From an uncultured SAR116 cluster alpha proteobacterium (lineage in GTDB: Bacteria; Pseudomonadota; Alphaproteobacteria; Puniceispirillales; Marisalimonadaceae), in the NCBI GenBank assembly GCA_902528415.1, contig CABZSR010000005.1:1-64000 (forward strand): a stretch of 64,000 bases of DNA, read 5' to 3'. The first letter of the stretch is position 1, and every line of letters begins with the position of its first letter. Shown in pieces: positions 7,125 to 16,517 of this stretch. The notes beneath the pieces are model-generated. The model was not told where the DNA came from. It did no database searches and saw only the letters and a program-made list of their open reading frames with translations. A program made the position numbers and the translations under genes.

Positions 7125-8017
7125 AAAGCTGACTTTGCGCCTCCAGTTTTTTGTGTTGTGAATATTGATCCATGATCTGGAGCTGGTGGTAAAGGTATTA
7201 CTACAGGAACACTTTCCATTCTAGGTTGATAACTCACTTCCCCACAAACCATTTGTTTTTCTAATTGTTTACATAACTCTATTGGATCATTTTTTTTTAA
7301 ATAGGCACCAACACCTACTAAAGGCCATGCATCAGCAGAATTACACTCATAAAAAAGCATTAATCTATCTTTTTGGCTATTATTTGGTGCTGAGCCATGA
7401 AGAGTTCTAGCATGGTGAATTGTCATGGATCTAGCTTTTCCTGTAAGAGTAACAGCTTTGTCAATATCAAAAAATTTATCATCTGGATTAATTGCGCCAC
7501 AAAAAACTCCATTATTGTTGTGACTTAGAACTGGACCCTTGTGGCTTTCGGGTATAACCATTAATGGTCCGTTATCAATATCCACATCATTAAGCATTAA
7601 ACCTAATGCTAAAACATTATCGTTTGTGTGTGGATAAAAGGCCCAATCTTGATGCCATTCAACTGCAGCACCACCTCCAGGAGCCTTAGTATTCAATTTA
7701 CTTGTTTTTAGAGAAATATCTTTGCCTAAAAGATCAATCAATATTCCTTCAATTTTAGATTGTTTTATTATATCCCAAAAAAATTGAGAATGTTGATGAG
7801 GCTGCTTTACTCTTTTTAGTCTGGGGTTAGTTGAACAATGTCCATCTTCGAGATCAAAAATATTATCATTTTCTTTTACATTTTTAGATCTTTCAAAAAA
7901 ATCTTTTACTAGAGCTAACATTTCCTTGTGTTGATCTTCCGTAATTACATCCTCAACCAGTAAATATCCCTTATCGTTGTAAAAATTCACCTCGTCTTTG
8001 GATAATATCATCAACAA
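7121..8017 (-). CDS. Phytanoyl-CoA dioxygenase (PhyH) family oxygenase
   Basis: A 298-residue Fe(II)/2-oxoglutarate dioxygenase. The iron facial triad is visible: His122 and Asp124 (EWHQDWAFYPH) and His207 (LHGSAPNNS). Arg218 follows in the position that binds 2-oxoglutarate. GPLMVIPESHKG (150-161) is a typical PhyH strand. The family hydroxylates an unactivated C-H bond, often next to a carboxylate, and releases CO2 and succinate. Substrate unknown; the C-terminal extension of about 60 residues (PLPPAPDHGS) is seen in small-molecule PhyH relatives. It is divergent from the MFS gene at 8096. Confidence 0.87.
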   Translation of the reverse strand: MLMILSKDEVNFYNDKGYLLVEDVITEDQHKEMLALVKDFFERSKNVKENDNIFDLEDGHCSTNPRLKRVKQPHQHSQFFWDIIKQSKIEGILIDLLGKDISLKTSKLNTKAPGGGAAVEWHQDWAFYPHTNDNVLALGLMLNDVDIDNGPLMVIPESHKGPVLSHNNNGVFCGAINPDDKFFDIDKAVTLTGKARSMTIHHARTLHGSAPNNSQKDRLMLFYECNSADAWPLVGVGAYLKKNDPIELCKQLEKQMVCGEVSYQPRMESVPVVIPLPPAPDHGSIFTTQKTGGAKSAF

Positions 8018-8095
8018 CCTCCCTTAACTATGAACATATCATGTTGTTTAATCTTATAAATATGTTAATCAAATAAAGATGAAGAGCAACTACAA

Positions 8096-9334
8096 ATGAA
8101 CAAAAATTTGATCGACCTTGATAGTAGTCAGGCATGGATTAGATTAATAATAATTTTTATAATGAGCGTTATTGGCACTGCAGGAATGTGGTCAGTAGTA
8201 ATTATAATGCCTAATATTCAAAGTGAATTTGTCCTTGATAGAGCTGCATCTACATACCCCTATGTGGCAACTATGTTTGGATATGGAATAGGTAATGTCA
8301 TTATAGGGAGAATGCTAGATAAAATAGGAATTACAAAACCTATAATATTTGCTTTAACTCTTTTGGTTTTTTCATATTTAATTTCAACACTGGCTAATAA
8401 TGTTATGTGGCTTTCAATAATTCAATTTTTCTTAGGTTTTTCTGCTGCCGCATTTTTTGGGCCAATGATGGCTAATATTTCAAGATTTTTTTATAAAAGA
8501 AAAGGGCTTGCAGTATCTTTAGTTGCGAGTGGTCAACATCTTTGTGGAGCAGTTTGGCCTTTTTTAATTAAGGATTTTCTTTTAGATGGTGAATGGAGAG
8601 AAGCTCATCTTTTTATTGCATTAGTTTGTAGTATTTTTATCCCTATATTGTTTTATTTTCTTGGGGAAAAGTCGCCAAATTTAAAAAATGATTTCTCTAA
8701 AACTAAAAAAGAAGAAAATGTGAATTCTAATATAAAATTATCAATTAGTAACAAGAAAATTCAAGTTTTACTAATGTTTGCTGGTGTTTTTTGCTGCGTT
8801 GCTATGTCAATGCCACAAGTGCATATTGTTCCTTTGTGCATTGATAATGGTTTTGGTTTAGCTGTAGGAACTGAAATATTATCCTTTATGCTATTTGCTG
8901 CTGTAACTAGTAGAGTACTATTTGGTTTCTTATCTGACAAAATAGGTCCAATTCAAACTTTAATACTTGGATCAACTTTACAAGCAATTTCTCTGTCGAT
9001 GTTTTTACCCTTTAATAGCCAATTATCGCTATACATAGTGGCAATTTGTTTTGGTTTATCTCAAGGTGGTATTGTTCCAATTTACGCAGTTATAATTAGT
9101 AAGTTTTTACCAGAAAATGAAGTCGCTGAAAGAGTTGGTTTATTAATTTTTGCGACTATAGTTGGGATGTCACTTGGAGGATGGCTGTCAGGGGAAATTT
9201 ATGATTATACTAACTCTTATCAGATGGCATTTTTAAATGGAATTTTTTGGAATTTAATTAATTTATTAATAATGTTTTATCTTTTTTTAAAATATAAACA
9301 GTCAATAAAAAGCGTGGATAAATATGAATATTGA
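8096..9334 (+). CDS. MFS transporter, oxalate/formate- or monocarboxylate-type
   Basis: A 412-residue protein with about 12 hydrophobic helices in two halves, split by a charged loop near 195-220 (KKEENVNSN). The loop after helix 2 reads GRMLDKIG (residues 76-83), matching the MFS motif A, and LSDKIGP occurs in the second half. The spacing resembles the OFA/MCT group, which carry small monocarboxylates or dicarboxylates. It heads a plus-strand run ending in a CitE-like CoA-ester lyase, so an organic acid substrate is plausible. It overlaps the next small gene by eleven bases. Confidence 0.82.
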   Translation: MNKNLIDLDSSQAWIRLIIIFIMSVIGTAGMWSVVIIMPNIQSEFVLDRAASTYPYVATMFGYGIGNVIIGRMLDKIGITKPIIFALTLLVFSYLISTLANNVMWLSIIQFFLGFSAAAFFGPMMANISRFFYKRKGLAVSLVASGQHLCGAVWPFLIKDFLLDGEWREAHLFIALVCSIFIPILFYFLGEKSPNLKNDFSKTKKEENVNSNIKLSISNKKIQVLLMFAGVFCCVAMSMPQVHIVPLCIDNGFGLAVGTEILSFMLFAAVTSRVLFGFLSDKIGPIQTLILGSTLQAISLSMFLPFNSQLSLYIVAICFGLSQGGIVPIYAVIISKFLPENEVAERVGLLIFATIVGMSLGGWLSGEIYDYTNSYQMAFLNGIFWNLINLLIMFYLFLKYKQSIKSVDKYEY

Positions 9335-9482
9335 AAATCAAATGCGTCTTCTATGGACAAAATACTTAGAAACAAAAAATTTTAATTATCTTGCAGAAGC
9401 TTGTGAAAAAGCTCCTTTTTTTGGTCAAAAAGAAATGGGAAAAGAGATTGGTAAAATTTTAAGAAGTTTAAATAGTGATTGA
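9324..9482 (+). CDS. Small 52-residue protein, unknown function
   Basis: An ATG at 9324 opens a 52-residue frame overlapping the end of the MFS gene by 11 bases and the GTG of the DUF924 gene by 8. The product is soluble, with helix-forming sequence (MRLLWTKYLETKNFNYLAEACEKAPFFG). Its position in an otherwise gapless operon, and the fact that it fills the interval between the two genes exactly, support a real gene. No family recognised. Confidence 0.55.
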   Translation: MNIENQMRLLWTKYLETKNFNYLAEACEKAPFFGQKEMGKEIGKILRSLNSD

Positions 9483-10017
9483 TACCAAATTAATTATAGA
9501 TTTTTGGTTCGTTCAATGCACACCTAATATGTGGTTCAAAAAAAGTGATAGTTTTGATCAACTGTTAAGGACAAAATTTAAAAAAAAAATAGAAATATGT
9601 TTAAAGATTAATATTGAACAAATTTCAATATCTTATGATAATTATCTTTCTTATATTCTTGTTCTTGATCAGTTCACAAGAAATGTTTTCAGAAATAATC
9701 CTAAGGCATTTGAAGGTGATAAAACAGCTTTAGAATTATCTAAAACTGCTATTGAAAATAATTTTCTTATAGAATGTAAATTTCACTATAATAGTTTTTT
9801 TTTAATGCCAATTATGCATAGTGAAAATATAATTGACCATGAATTTGGCTTGCCTTTTTTCAAAAAGTTTACAAATGAAAATACATTTAAATACGCTTTG
9901 AAACACAAAAAAATTATAGAGAAATTTTCAAGGTTTCCTCATAGAAATAAAATATTAGGTAGAAAATCAAGTGCATCGGAATTAGAGTTTCTAAAATCGC
10001 CTGGAAGTAGGTTTTAA
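9475..10017 (+). CDS. DUF924 family protein
   Basis: A 180-residue helical protein with the DUF924 signature: FWFVQCTPNMWFKKSDSFD at the N-terminus, the LDQFTRNVFRNNPKAFEGD segment near 64-82, and RFPHRNKILGRKSSASELEFL close to the C-terminus. The family has a TPR-like all-helical fold and no established reaction. Start is GTG inside the end of the preceding small gene. Part of the 8096-12364 run. Confidence 0.85.
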   Translation: MIDTKLIIDFWFVQCTPNMWFKKSDSFDQLLRTKFKKKIEICLKINIEQISISYDNYLSYILVLDQFTRNVFRNNPKAFEGDKTALELSKTAIENNFLIECKFHYNSFFLMPIMHSENIIDHEFGLPFFKKFTNENTFKYALKHKKIIEKFSRFPHRNKILGRKSSASELEFLKSPGSRF

Positions 10018-10022
10018 ATTAT

Positions 10023-10821
10023 ATGAACGTCAAGAGTATTAAAATTGGTAAAAGCCCTTCAATTTCAGTTGACTTTGCTGGTGAGGGTGAAATGTTAATT
10101 TTTCTTCATGGAATTGGGGGAAATAAAAAGAACTGGAAAGATAACCTTTGTTTTTTTTCTGATAAGTTTTTGTCAGTTGCATGGGATACAAGAGGGTATG
10201 GTGAAAGCGATGATTATGAGGGGGCACTTAAATTTGAAGACATATTAGACGATTTAAAAAAAGTTTTAGATTTTTTTAGTAAAGATAAAGCTCATATTGT
10301 TGGACTTTCAATGGGTGGACAAATCGCAACTTTATTTTATGAAAAATATTCTAATAATGTCAAAACACTTACTTTGTGTGACACTCATTTTGGTTTATCA
10401 AACTTTAATAAAAAAGATGTGGAAAGATTTATAAATATAAGAAAAGAGCCCCTATTAAAAGGAAAAGAACCTAAAGATATAGCTCCTATAGTTGCTGAAA
10501 CATTAATTGGTGACATGAAAAATACTTATGCTTTTAATCAACTAGTTGATTCAATGTCTCTACTTCATAAAGACAGTTATTTAAAAAACAATTGATACCT
10601 CTATGAGAACAGAACATCGTCATATTTTTAAAACAATTAATGTACCTACATTAATAATGGTTGGTGAACTAGACACTCTAACACCACCTTCAATGTCTAA
10701 AGAAATTATGAAAGAAATTAAAAATAGCTATATCAAAATTATTCCAGACGCTGGTCATTTAATAAATATTGAGAAACCAGAATTATTCAACCATAATTTA
10801 AGGTCATTTTTGGAGAGTTGA
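10023..10821 (+). pseudogene. Alpha/beta hydrolase split by a one-base frameshift
   Basis: Two adjacent frames make one hydrolase of about 265 residues. The first (10023-10595) has the oxyanion region FLHGIGGNKKNW and the nucleophile elbow GLSMGG (Ser96). It meets TGA at 10593 just after a run of six A (10583-10588). Reading with one A fewer continues without a break as YLKTIDTSMRTEHRHIF. The second piece (ATG at 10603, ends 10821) carries the acid GELDTLTP and the catalytic histidine DAGHLIN. All three catalytic residues are intact, so either the change is recent, is a sequencing or assembly error in the homopolymer, or slippage restores the frame. 3-oxoadipate enol-lactonase-like or other esterase role possible. 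Confidence 0.8.
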
Positions 10822-11493
10822 ATGAAAATAAATAAAATTAAATTTTATGTTTATTTATTAATCTACTCTCAAATAAAACACACAAAATTGATGACAAAAA
10901 ATATGAGAAGTCCCAGCAATGGAATTCTTGGTAACATTGCAAAACATTTAATGATAAATTTTAACGAATTTATAATTAATGACGCAGTTAAAAAGCTTGA
11001 TGTAAGAAATAATGACGAAGTTATAGAGATAGGATCTGGAAACGGACAAGCAATTGAAAAAATACTTCAACTAACTAATAAAAAAATTACTTCCATAGAA
11101 GTCAGTGAAAAGTTTCGTAATCAATTAATTCAAAAATTTAGTAATCAAAAAGTAGTTTTTTTTTCAAATGATGCGAAGCAATTGGGAGACATTATAAAAG
11201 ATAACACATTTACAAAACTTCTAGCTATAAATGTAATTTATTTTTTATATCCACTTTCTGACTATGCAAAAGAATTTTATAGGATTTTGAAATTTGATGG
11301 AGTTGGTCTCTTAGCATGTAAGTTTAAAGGAATTAAAAATTTTGATAATAAAGTTGCTCCTAATAAAGACTTAAATGAAGTAGTTAGAGCATTTGAAAAA
11401 GTTGGTTTTTTGGTTAATACAGAATTTGTAGATTCAAAGAATGAGCAAAAAGTATATCACGCGATTTATTTAAGAAAGGTGAAAAATGGATAG
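10822..11493 (+). CDS. Class I SAM-dependent methyltransferase
   Basis: A 223-residue protein with the Rossmann motif I EIGSGNGQ (about 69-76) and the acidic motif II end SIEVSEK, then a motif IV-like stretch FTKLLAINVIYFL. This is the Methyltransf_11-type arrangement. The methyl acceptor is not evident. The ATG follows the hydrolase stop directly, with GGAGAG five bases upstream inside the hydrolase end; it overlaps the CitE-like gene by eight bases. A TTG- or later-ATG start (Met24) is possible because the first 23 residues are weakly conserved in style. Confidence 0.8.
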   Translation: MKINKIKFYVYLLIYSQIKHTKLMTKNMRSPSNGILGNIAKHLMINFNEFIINDAVKKLDVRNNDEVIEIGSGNGQAIEKILQLTNKKITSIEVSEKFRNQLIQKFSNQKVVFFSNDAKQLGDIIKDNTFTKLLAINVIYFLYPLSDYAKEFYRILKFDGVGLLACKFKGIKNFDNKVAPNKDLNEVVRAFEKVGFLVNTEFVDSKNEQKVYHAIYLRKVKNG

Positions 11494-12364
11494 TAATAAC
11501 TTAATTCAATCGAGAAGGAGTTTTATCTTCACTCCGGGTCTAAAACCAGAAATGTTTCCCAAAGCTATAAAATCTGGGACAGATATGGTGTGTGTTGAAT
11601 TAGAGGATGGGATTGCTCCCAAAGACAAAAATTTAGCTAGAAAATTAGCGATAAAGTTATTTGAAACAAAACAAAATGATGATGGTATTGAGAGGATACT
11701 TAGAATTAACTCCCTAAGAGAAAAATTTGGCATAGATGATGTACAAGCTATCTTAAATACAAACAACCCTCCTCCTGCTTTAATGATCCCGAAAGTTAAA
11801 AGTACTGAGGAAATAGTCCTATTAGATAGTTTACTCACTGAAAAAAGGCATAATTGTAGACTACACATTATTATTGAAACTAATGAAGGACTTGAAAAAG
11901 CATACGATATAGCTAATTGCTCTAACAGAATTGATGCTCTGTTTTTTGGTGGAGTAGACATGTCAGCTGAATTAAGGTGTGAAAATAAATGGGAACCTTT
12001 ACTATATGCCAGGTCAAGAATAGTACATGCAGCTTCATCTGCTGGAATTGATGCCATAGATGTTCCATTTTTAGACTTAGATGACCCTGAAGGCATGAAA
12101 CAAGAAGCAATTAAAGCGAAAGGACTAGGCTTTAGCGGGAAAGGATCAATACACCCAAAACAAATACCAATTTTAAATGAAGTGTTTACTCCATCAGAGG
12201 AAGTCATTCAAAGAGCAAAAAAAATAATGTCAACTTTTGAGAAAGCAAATACAGGGCTTGTAGTTATTGACGGAAAACTTATTGAGAAACCTGTCTTAAG
12301 AGAAATGTATAGAATCTTAGCCGTTGCCAAAAAAATCGAAAAGAACAATGTAATTTTAAAATAA
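11486..12364 (+). CDS. HpcH/HpaI-CitE family CoA-ester lyase
   Basis: A 292-residue TIM-barrel lyase. RRSFIFTPG (10-18), ELEDG (38-42), Glu131 in IIIETNEGL, Asp158 in GGVDMSAEL (the Mg2+ ligands of CitE/malyl-CoA lyases) and SIHPKQ (221-226) are all present. The family cleaves or forms 2-hydroxy or 3-hydroxy dicarboxyl-CoA esters such as malyl-, citramalyl- or citryl-CoA. No CitF or CitD partner is nearby, so it is a stand-alone CoA-ester lyase. Last gene of the run from 8096. A catabolic role releasing acetyl-CoA plus glyoxylate or pyruvate is inferred. Confidence 0.88.
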   Translation: MDSNNLIQSRRSFIFTPGLKPEMFPKAIKSGTDMVCVELEDGIAPKDKNLARKLAIKLFETKQNDDGIERILRINSLREKFGIDDVQAILNTNNPPPALMIPKVKSTEEIVLLDSLLTEKRHNCRLHIIIETNEGLEKAYDIANCSNRIDALFFGGVDMSAELRCENKWEPLLYARSRIVHAASSAGIDAIDVPFLDLDDPEGMKQEAIKAKGLGFSGKGSIHPKQIPILNEVFTPSEEVIQRAKKIMSTFEKANTGLVVIDGKLIEKPVLREMYRILAVAKKIEKNNVILK

Positions 12365-12388
12365 TTAATAAATTAACTATTTTATTTT

Positions 12389-14368
12389 TTATAATAAATC
12401 TTTATTAAATTTATTGTTAAACTTTAAAAATAATAAATAAGTGATTGGTATAGAAAATAATAAAATCGCAAAAAAATTAATCTCATAATTTGAATGCCCT
12501 GTAATATCTCCACCTGGAAGAGCCATTAATATACCTGAAAATCCAAGCATGATTCTTATTGGCCATTCTAAGTATCTTGAGTTTTTAAGATTTCCTATTC
12601 CAACTAAATATCCTTGTAAAGAGCTTGAAATAAGAATAATTCCAGCAATTGCAGAAAAGAAAACAGTAAAAATTTCAAGCACCGATCCTCTGCCTATTAG
12701 TGCAGGATTTAGAACAAAAAAGAATGGAATGAAATAAATAACACTTCCTAATTTCATTGCTTCTACGCCTGTTCTTATTCCATTTGCACCAGCAACTGAC
12801 GCAGCGGCAAATGCACCTATAGCAACTGGTGGAGTTATAAATGATATCATTCCCCAATATAACATAAATAAATGAACAGCAACTTTATCTAATCCACTAC
12901 CTGTTAATGCTGGAGCAAGCGTTACTGCTAGAAATAAGTAAGCGGCAGTTACTGTCATTCCAATACCCAGTATAAAACTAGTAAGCGCACCCATAATAAG
13001 TAAAATGATTATAGAATCACCCGCAAAATCTACAAGCGCGTATGTAATAGTACCGATTTTACCAGTAAAAGTTAGTGAACCAATAATGAGGCCAATTGCA
13101 ACTAGAATACCAGCAAGTTCCGCAAACAATCTACCTACGCTTTCTATGAAATTAAGAAATTTTTTGGAGTTCCACCTGTGTATTTTTACAACTTGATTGA
13201 TTATTAACAATGTAGCTGTGGCATAGTAAGGAGCTTGTGCTTCTCTTTGCATATACAATAACATTAAAATTAACATTACAAATACAAATATAAAATACCA
13301 CCCATCTTTTAAAACCTTTTTAATGGATGGAAGTTCTTGTGCAGGTAAACCTTTAAGGTGATTTCTTGCTGCGTAGGCGTCTATTTGCATAAAAAGACCA
13401 AAATAATACAATATAGAGGGAAAAGCAGCTGCAATAATAATCTCAGAGTATGGGACCTCTAAAAAAGTTGCCATCACAAAAGCAGTTGCTCCCATAACTG
13501 GAGGCATTAATACTCCACCTGTAGATGCACATGCCTCGACGCCTGCAGCATAAGAGGATTTGAAGCCAGTTTTCTTCATTGCGGGGATAGAAAGTACACC
13601 AGTAGTTAAAACGTTTGTAATAACACTTCCACTCATTGAACCCATTAGACCAGAAGAAAAAATTGAAACTTTTGCAGGTCCACCTCTTCTAGTACCCAAA
13701 AGTGCAAAAGCTAAATTTAAAAAAAAAGATCCACCTCCGGTATGTTGAAGAGCTACTCCAAAAATTAAAAAACCAACAACTAGGGTTGCAAATGCAGTCA
13801 TTGGTATACCCATAATGCTTTCTGTACCAAAAATATGAAATGTAGCGGTAGTATCCCATGGTTGGGCTGGCGCGCTTAAAAACCCAGGTAGAAAAGTCGA
13901 AATTGCTGGGTAAATAGAAATAATTAAACAAATAATAAAAATTGCATTTCCACCAGCTCTTCTACTTGCCTCTAAAACCAAACCCCATAAAATAAATGCC
14001 ATTATTTTTGCATATGTTGGTGCAAGATATTCCCACCCCTCTTCTAAAATTAATGAACCACTATAACAAAAATAGCTTGCAATTATAAACGTAGAGGCAG
14101 CAAAAATTATATCATACCAGGGTATTTTATTTCCTCTCCTAGGAGTGGGATGATATACAATAAATGGTAAAGGTAATAATAGAGCAATCATAGCATAGAG
14201 ATACTCAGTATCCAGCAGCACATAAGTATTTAAAAAATTACCAACACCGAACAACATGTAAAATGAAAGAAAAGAAGATAATATGGCGCCAAACCTTAAA
14301 ACATAGTTGGAGATATCGTTTGGAGCCCTGTTCCTAATTAAAGAATCTTCTGGTTGATTTTTGGACAT
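12389..14368 (-). CDS. TRAP transporter permease, fused small and large subunits (TAXI type)
   Basis: A 659-residue membrane protein with many hydrophobic helices, matching the fused 4TM plus 12TM TRAP permease. FGTESIMGIPMTAFATLVVGFLIFG and SSGLMGSMSGSVITNVLTTG are DctM-core segments; the glycine/serine-rich region binds Na+ in this family. It works with the periplasmic receptor encoded just upstream to import a carboxylate by Na+ symport. I place the start at ATG 14368, which has GGA eight bases upstream; a TTG four codons earlier would lie inside that site. A strong hairpin (14385-14413) separates it from the receptor gene. Confidence 0.92.
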   Translation of the reverse strand: MSKNQPEDSLIRNRAPNDISNYVLRFGAILSSFLSFYMLFGVGNFLNTYVLLDTEYLYAMIALLLPLPFIVYHPTPRRGNKIPWYDIIFAASTFIIASYFCYSGSLILEEGWEYLAPTYAKIMAFILWGLVLEASRRAGGNAIFIICLIISIYPAISTFLPGFLSAPAQPWDTTATFHIFGTESIMGIPMTAFATLVVGFLIFGVALQHTGGGSFFLNLAFALLGTRRGGPAKVSIFSSGLMGSMSGSVITNVLTTGVLSIPAMKKTGFKSSYAAGVEACASTGGVLMPPVMGATAFVMATFLEVPYSEIIIAAAFPSILYYFGLFMQIDAYAARNHLKGLPAQELPSIKKVLKDGWYFIFVFVMLILMLLYMQREAQAPYYATATLLIINQVVKIHRWNSKKFLNFIESVGRLFAELAGILVAIGLIIGSLTFTGKIGTITYALVDFAGDSIIILLIMGALTSFILGIGMTVTAAYLFLAVTLAPALTGSGLDKVAVHLFMLYWGMISFITPPVAIGAFAAASVAGANGIRTGVEAMKLGSVIYFIPFFFVLNPALIGRGSVLEIFTVFFSAIAGIILISSSLQGYLVGIGNLKNSRYLEWPIRIMLGFSGILMALPGGDITGHSNYEINFFAILLFSIPITYLLFLKFNNKFNKDLL

Positions 14369-14384
14369 ATTTAATTCCAATTTT

Positions 14385-14413
14385 GATAAGGTAAAACTTA
14401 GTTTTACCTTATC
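14385..14413 (-). terminator. Intercistronic hairpin between TRAP receptor and permease genes
   Basis: GATAAGGTAAAAC (14385-14397) and its exact complement GTTTTACCTTATC (14401-14413) form a perfect 13-bp stem with a 3-base loop. On the minus strand it starts 11 bases after the receptor stop and ends 17 bases before the permease ATG, with no T-run after it. It is more likely a 3'-end stabiliser or partial terminator that lets receptor mRNA exceed permease mRNA than a full stop. Confidence 0.8.
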
Positions 14414-14424
14414 AGATTCATTTT

Positions 14425-15573
14425 TTAATTATATGCATTTGGCATGCCGGCAGCTTTTAAAGAAGATGCTCTATTTTCAAGCCACTTTTTCTTAAAAGCA
14501 TCACCAGATAAATTTGCCTTTAGAGTTTTCTGCCAAGCTTTAGCTAAGATATCCTGTCTTTTTATTAAGTTTGCGTTATGTTTGTCATGCTTTGATGTCC
14601 AAACACCTTTCTTTTTGTAAAACTTAACTGCTCCTGGATGATATGGAAAAATCCAACTAAAATTTTGATTTGATAATTGATATCCATCCATTCCTGGTCC
14701 AGAATCTTTAAATTGGTCGTAATTATTCATAACAGCTTCAGTTAGATGATATGATAAATCTTCAGAGGTTTTTTCTAATGTAACAAAAATGGGATAAGGG
14801 TAATTCATTCCTTCAAAAGATTTATTACTATCTGAAGATCCTACAAAGTTTGTTACAACTGCTTTGGCAAAATGGGGGGCTGTAGCTATTGCTCTTTTCC
14901 AACTTACTTCGTCGTTATGTGGCATTGGTGGAAAGAAAAGACCTCTAGGTGAAGCATTCGTTTTATTAAAAATACTACTTACAGAAGAACCCATACTTGC
15001 ATCTGCTTGACCATTTATAACTGCATTAGCCGATGCTCCGTAACCAGAAACCTCTACCTTAATAACATCATCCCATGTTAGGCCACCAAACGCTAAAAAA
15101 CCTGCCATGTTTCCATTAAGTGCTGGAGATCCTTTTACCCAAGTAACTCTTTTCCCTTTTAGATCAGCCATTGTTTTAATATTTGCATCGGCAGCAGTAG
15201 CTACTGTTTGACCATTTCTTCCAATATTATTGAACATATTATAAACTTTCATTGGTCCCCATTTTTTATCTGCAAACATAAACACGCCCTCTTGCGCAAA
15301 TAAACTCGCTATTCCACATGCGCATATTTCTGCTTGTCCTGCTTTAAGTGGAACCATTCTAGAAACATCATTTTTGCCAGGAATTATTCTTAAATCCGTA
15401 CCATAATTTTTTTTAAGCATTTGGCCAATACCAACAGATTGAGCATAGCCCGATGAGGTGGTTCCGTATGCAGTCCAAGAAATGTTTTTAGGTAATTTAT
15501 CAGCAATAGAATTTGATACATTAAAAGAAATTACTAAAGCTAAAAAAGAAAAGTAAAAACAAAATTTATTCAT
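14425..15573 (-). CDS. TAXI-family TRAP transporter solute-binding protein
   Basis: A 382-residue periplasmic receptor with a signal peptide (MNKFCFYFSFLALVISFNVSNSIA, cut after about residue 24). The mature part begins ISWTAYGTTSSGYAQSVGIGQML and holds GQAEICACGIAS, KGKRVTWVKGSPALNGNMAGFL and INGQADASMGSS, the TAXI (TRAP-associated extracytoplasmic immunogenic-like) pattern. It captures an organic acid and hands it to the fused permease downstream. At 382 residues it is somewhat longer than many TAXI receptors. GGAGGAA precedes the ATG. Confidence 0.9.
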   Translation of the reverse strand: MNKFCFYFSFLALVISFNVSNSIADKLPKNISWTAYGTTSSGYAQSVGIGQMLKKNYGTDLRIIPGKNDVSRMVPLKAGQAEICACGIASLFAQEGVFMFADKKWGPMKVYNMFNNIGRNGQTVATAADANIKTMADLKGKRVTWVKGSPALNGNMAGFLAFGGLTWDDVIKVEVSGYGASANAVINGQADASMGSSVSSIFNKTNASPRGLFFPPMPHNDEVSWKRAIATAPHFAKAVVTNFVGSSDSNKSFEGMNYPYPIFVTLEKTSEDLSYHLTEAVMNNYDQFKDSGPGMDGYQLSNQNFSWIFPYHPGAVKFYKKKGVWTSKHDKHNANLIKRQDILAKAWQKTLKANLSGDAFKKKWLENRASSLKAAGMPNAYN

Positions 15574-15674
15574 ATTAATTCCTCCATCTTTTTAATATTA
15601 CCTATAAGATTACATCTTCTTTTTAAATAATCAAATTGATACTGGTAAATTTATAATAAAAAAAATTAAGATAA

Positions 15675-16406
15675 TTAAATAATAAGAAGTCTTATTGCTA
15701 AAAAGATTAATACTAATTGGAAAATTCTCACGAATATTTTGTTACTAATTTTCAAAAGTAATAACTGACCGATTCTACTTCCAATTAATGTTGCTGGTAA
15801 TATCATTAAAAAAGTATCTATATATTCAAAAAAAGAAAATCCAATAAATGTAAACCCTATTATTTTTATTAAATTACCGATTAATCCAAAATAACCTAGA
15901 GTGCCCACAATAGATTTTTTTTCTGAAATGCTTTGTTTTACAATAACAGCTAAAAGAGGAGCAATTACACCTACTAATATGTTTAAAATACCTGTGAAAA
16001 AACCAACTATTAAATATAAATTTGTAGGAACTTTTAAACTGTCTATAATTTTTAAATTCTGAATTCCAAGTGCAAGTAATATAAAAAACCCAATTAAATT
16101 TTTAATATTATCACCATCTATATTTTGAAAAATTTTTAGACCTATAAATATTCCAATAGGTAACAATAATGAAAACTTAAATATTATATTCCAATTTACA
16201 AATTTTCTTAAAAGCCATGTTCTTGTTATATTTGAAGTAAATTGAATAACTCCATGTACTGGTATTGCTTCTGCTGGATTCATAAACTGAAGCATCGCAG
16301 CTAATAGTACTGTACCTCCACCTGCCCCTGCGATTGATGTCATCAAGGCTGTAAAAAATGATAGAACTGCTAGAATAATATTTTCTGATAAAGATAGTTC
16401 AAGCAT
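15675..16406 (-). CDS. TSUP (TauE/SafE) family membrane permease
   Basis: A 243-residue protein of about 7-8 hydrophobic helices. The N-terminal repeat has SIAGAGGGTVLLAAMLQFM with a family-typical Gly-rich turn, and the second repeat begins GVIAPLLAVIVKQ. TSUP proteins move sulfite, sulfoacetate, or other small anions, usually outward. It lies 102 bases upstream of the TAXI receptor on the same strand, without an evident link. The specific anion cannot be told from sequence. Confidence 0.82.
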   Translation of the reverse strand: MLELSLSENIILAVLSFFTALMTSIAGAGGGTVLLAAMLQFMNPAEAIPVHGVIQFTSNITRTWLLRKFVNWNIIFKFSLLLPIGIFIGLKIFQNIDGDNIKNLIGFFILLALGIQNLKIIDSLKVPTNLYLIVGFFTGILNILVGVIAPLLAVIVKQSISEKKSIVGTLGYFGLIGNLIKIIGFTFIGFSFFEYIDTFLMILPATLIGSRIGQLLLLKISNKIFVRIFQLVLIFLAIRLLII

Positions 16407-16517
16407 TTAAGATGCCTAGTTTAAATAATTTAGAATAAATTTAATTTGTAATGCTGTGACATTATTTGATAAAATCAAATTATCAAACTAATAAAAACAA
16501 AAGAGAGAACTTTCAAA

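Noticed and set aside
11506..12207. Long open frame (233 codons) antisense to the CitE-like gene
   Set aside because: The plus strand carries clear CitE motifs; the antisense product is Ser/Leu-rich without a known domain.
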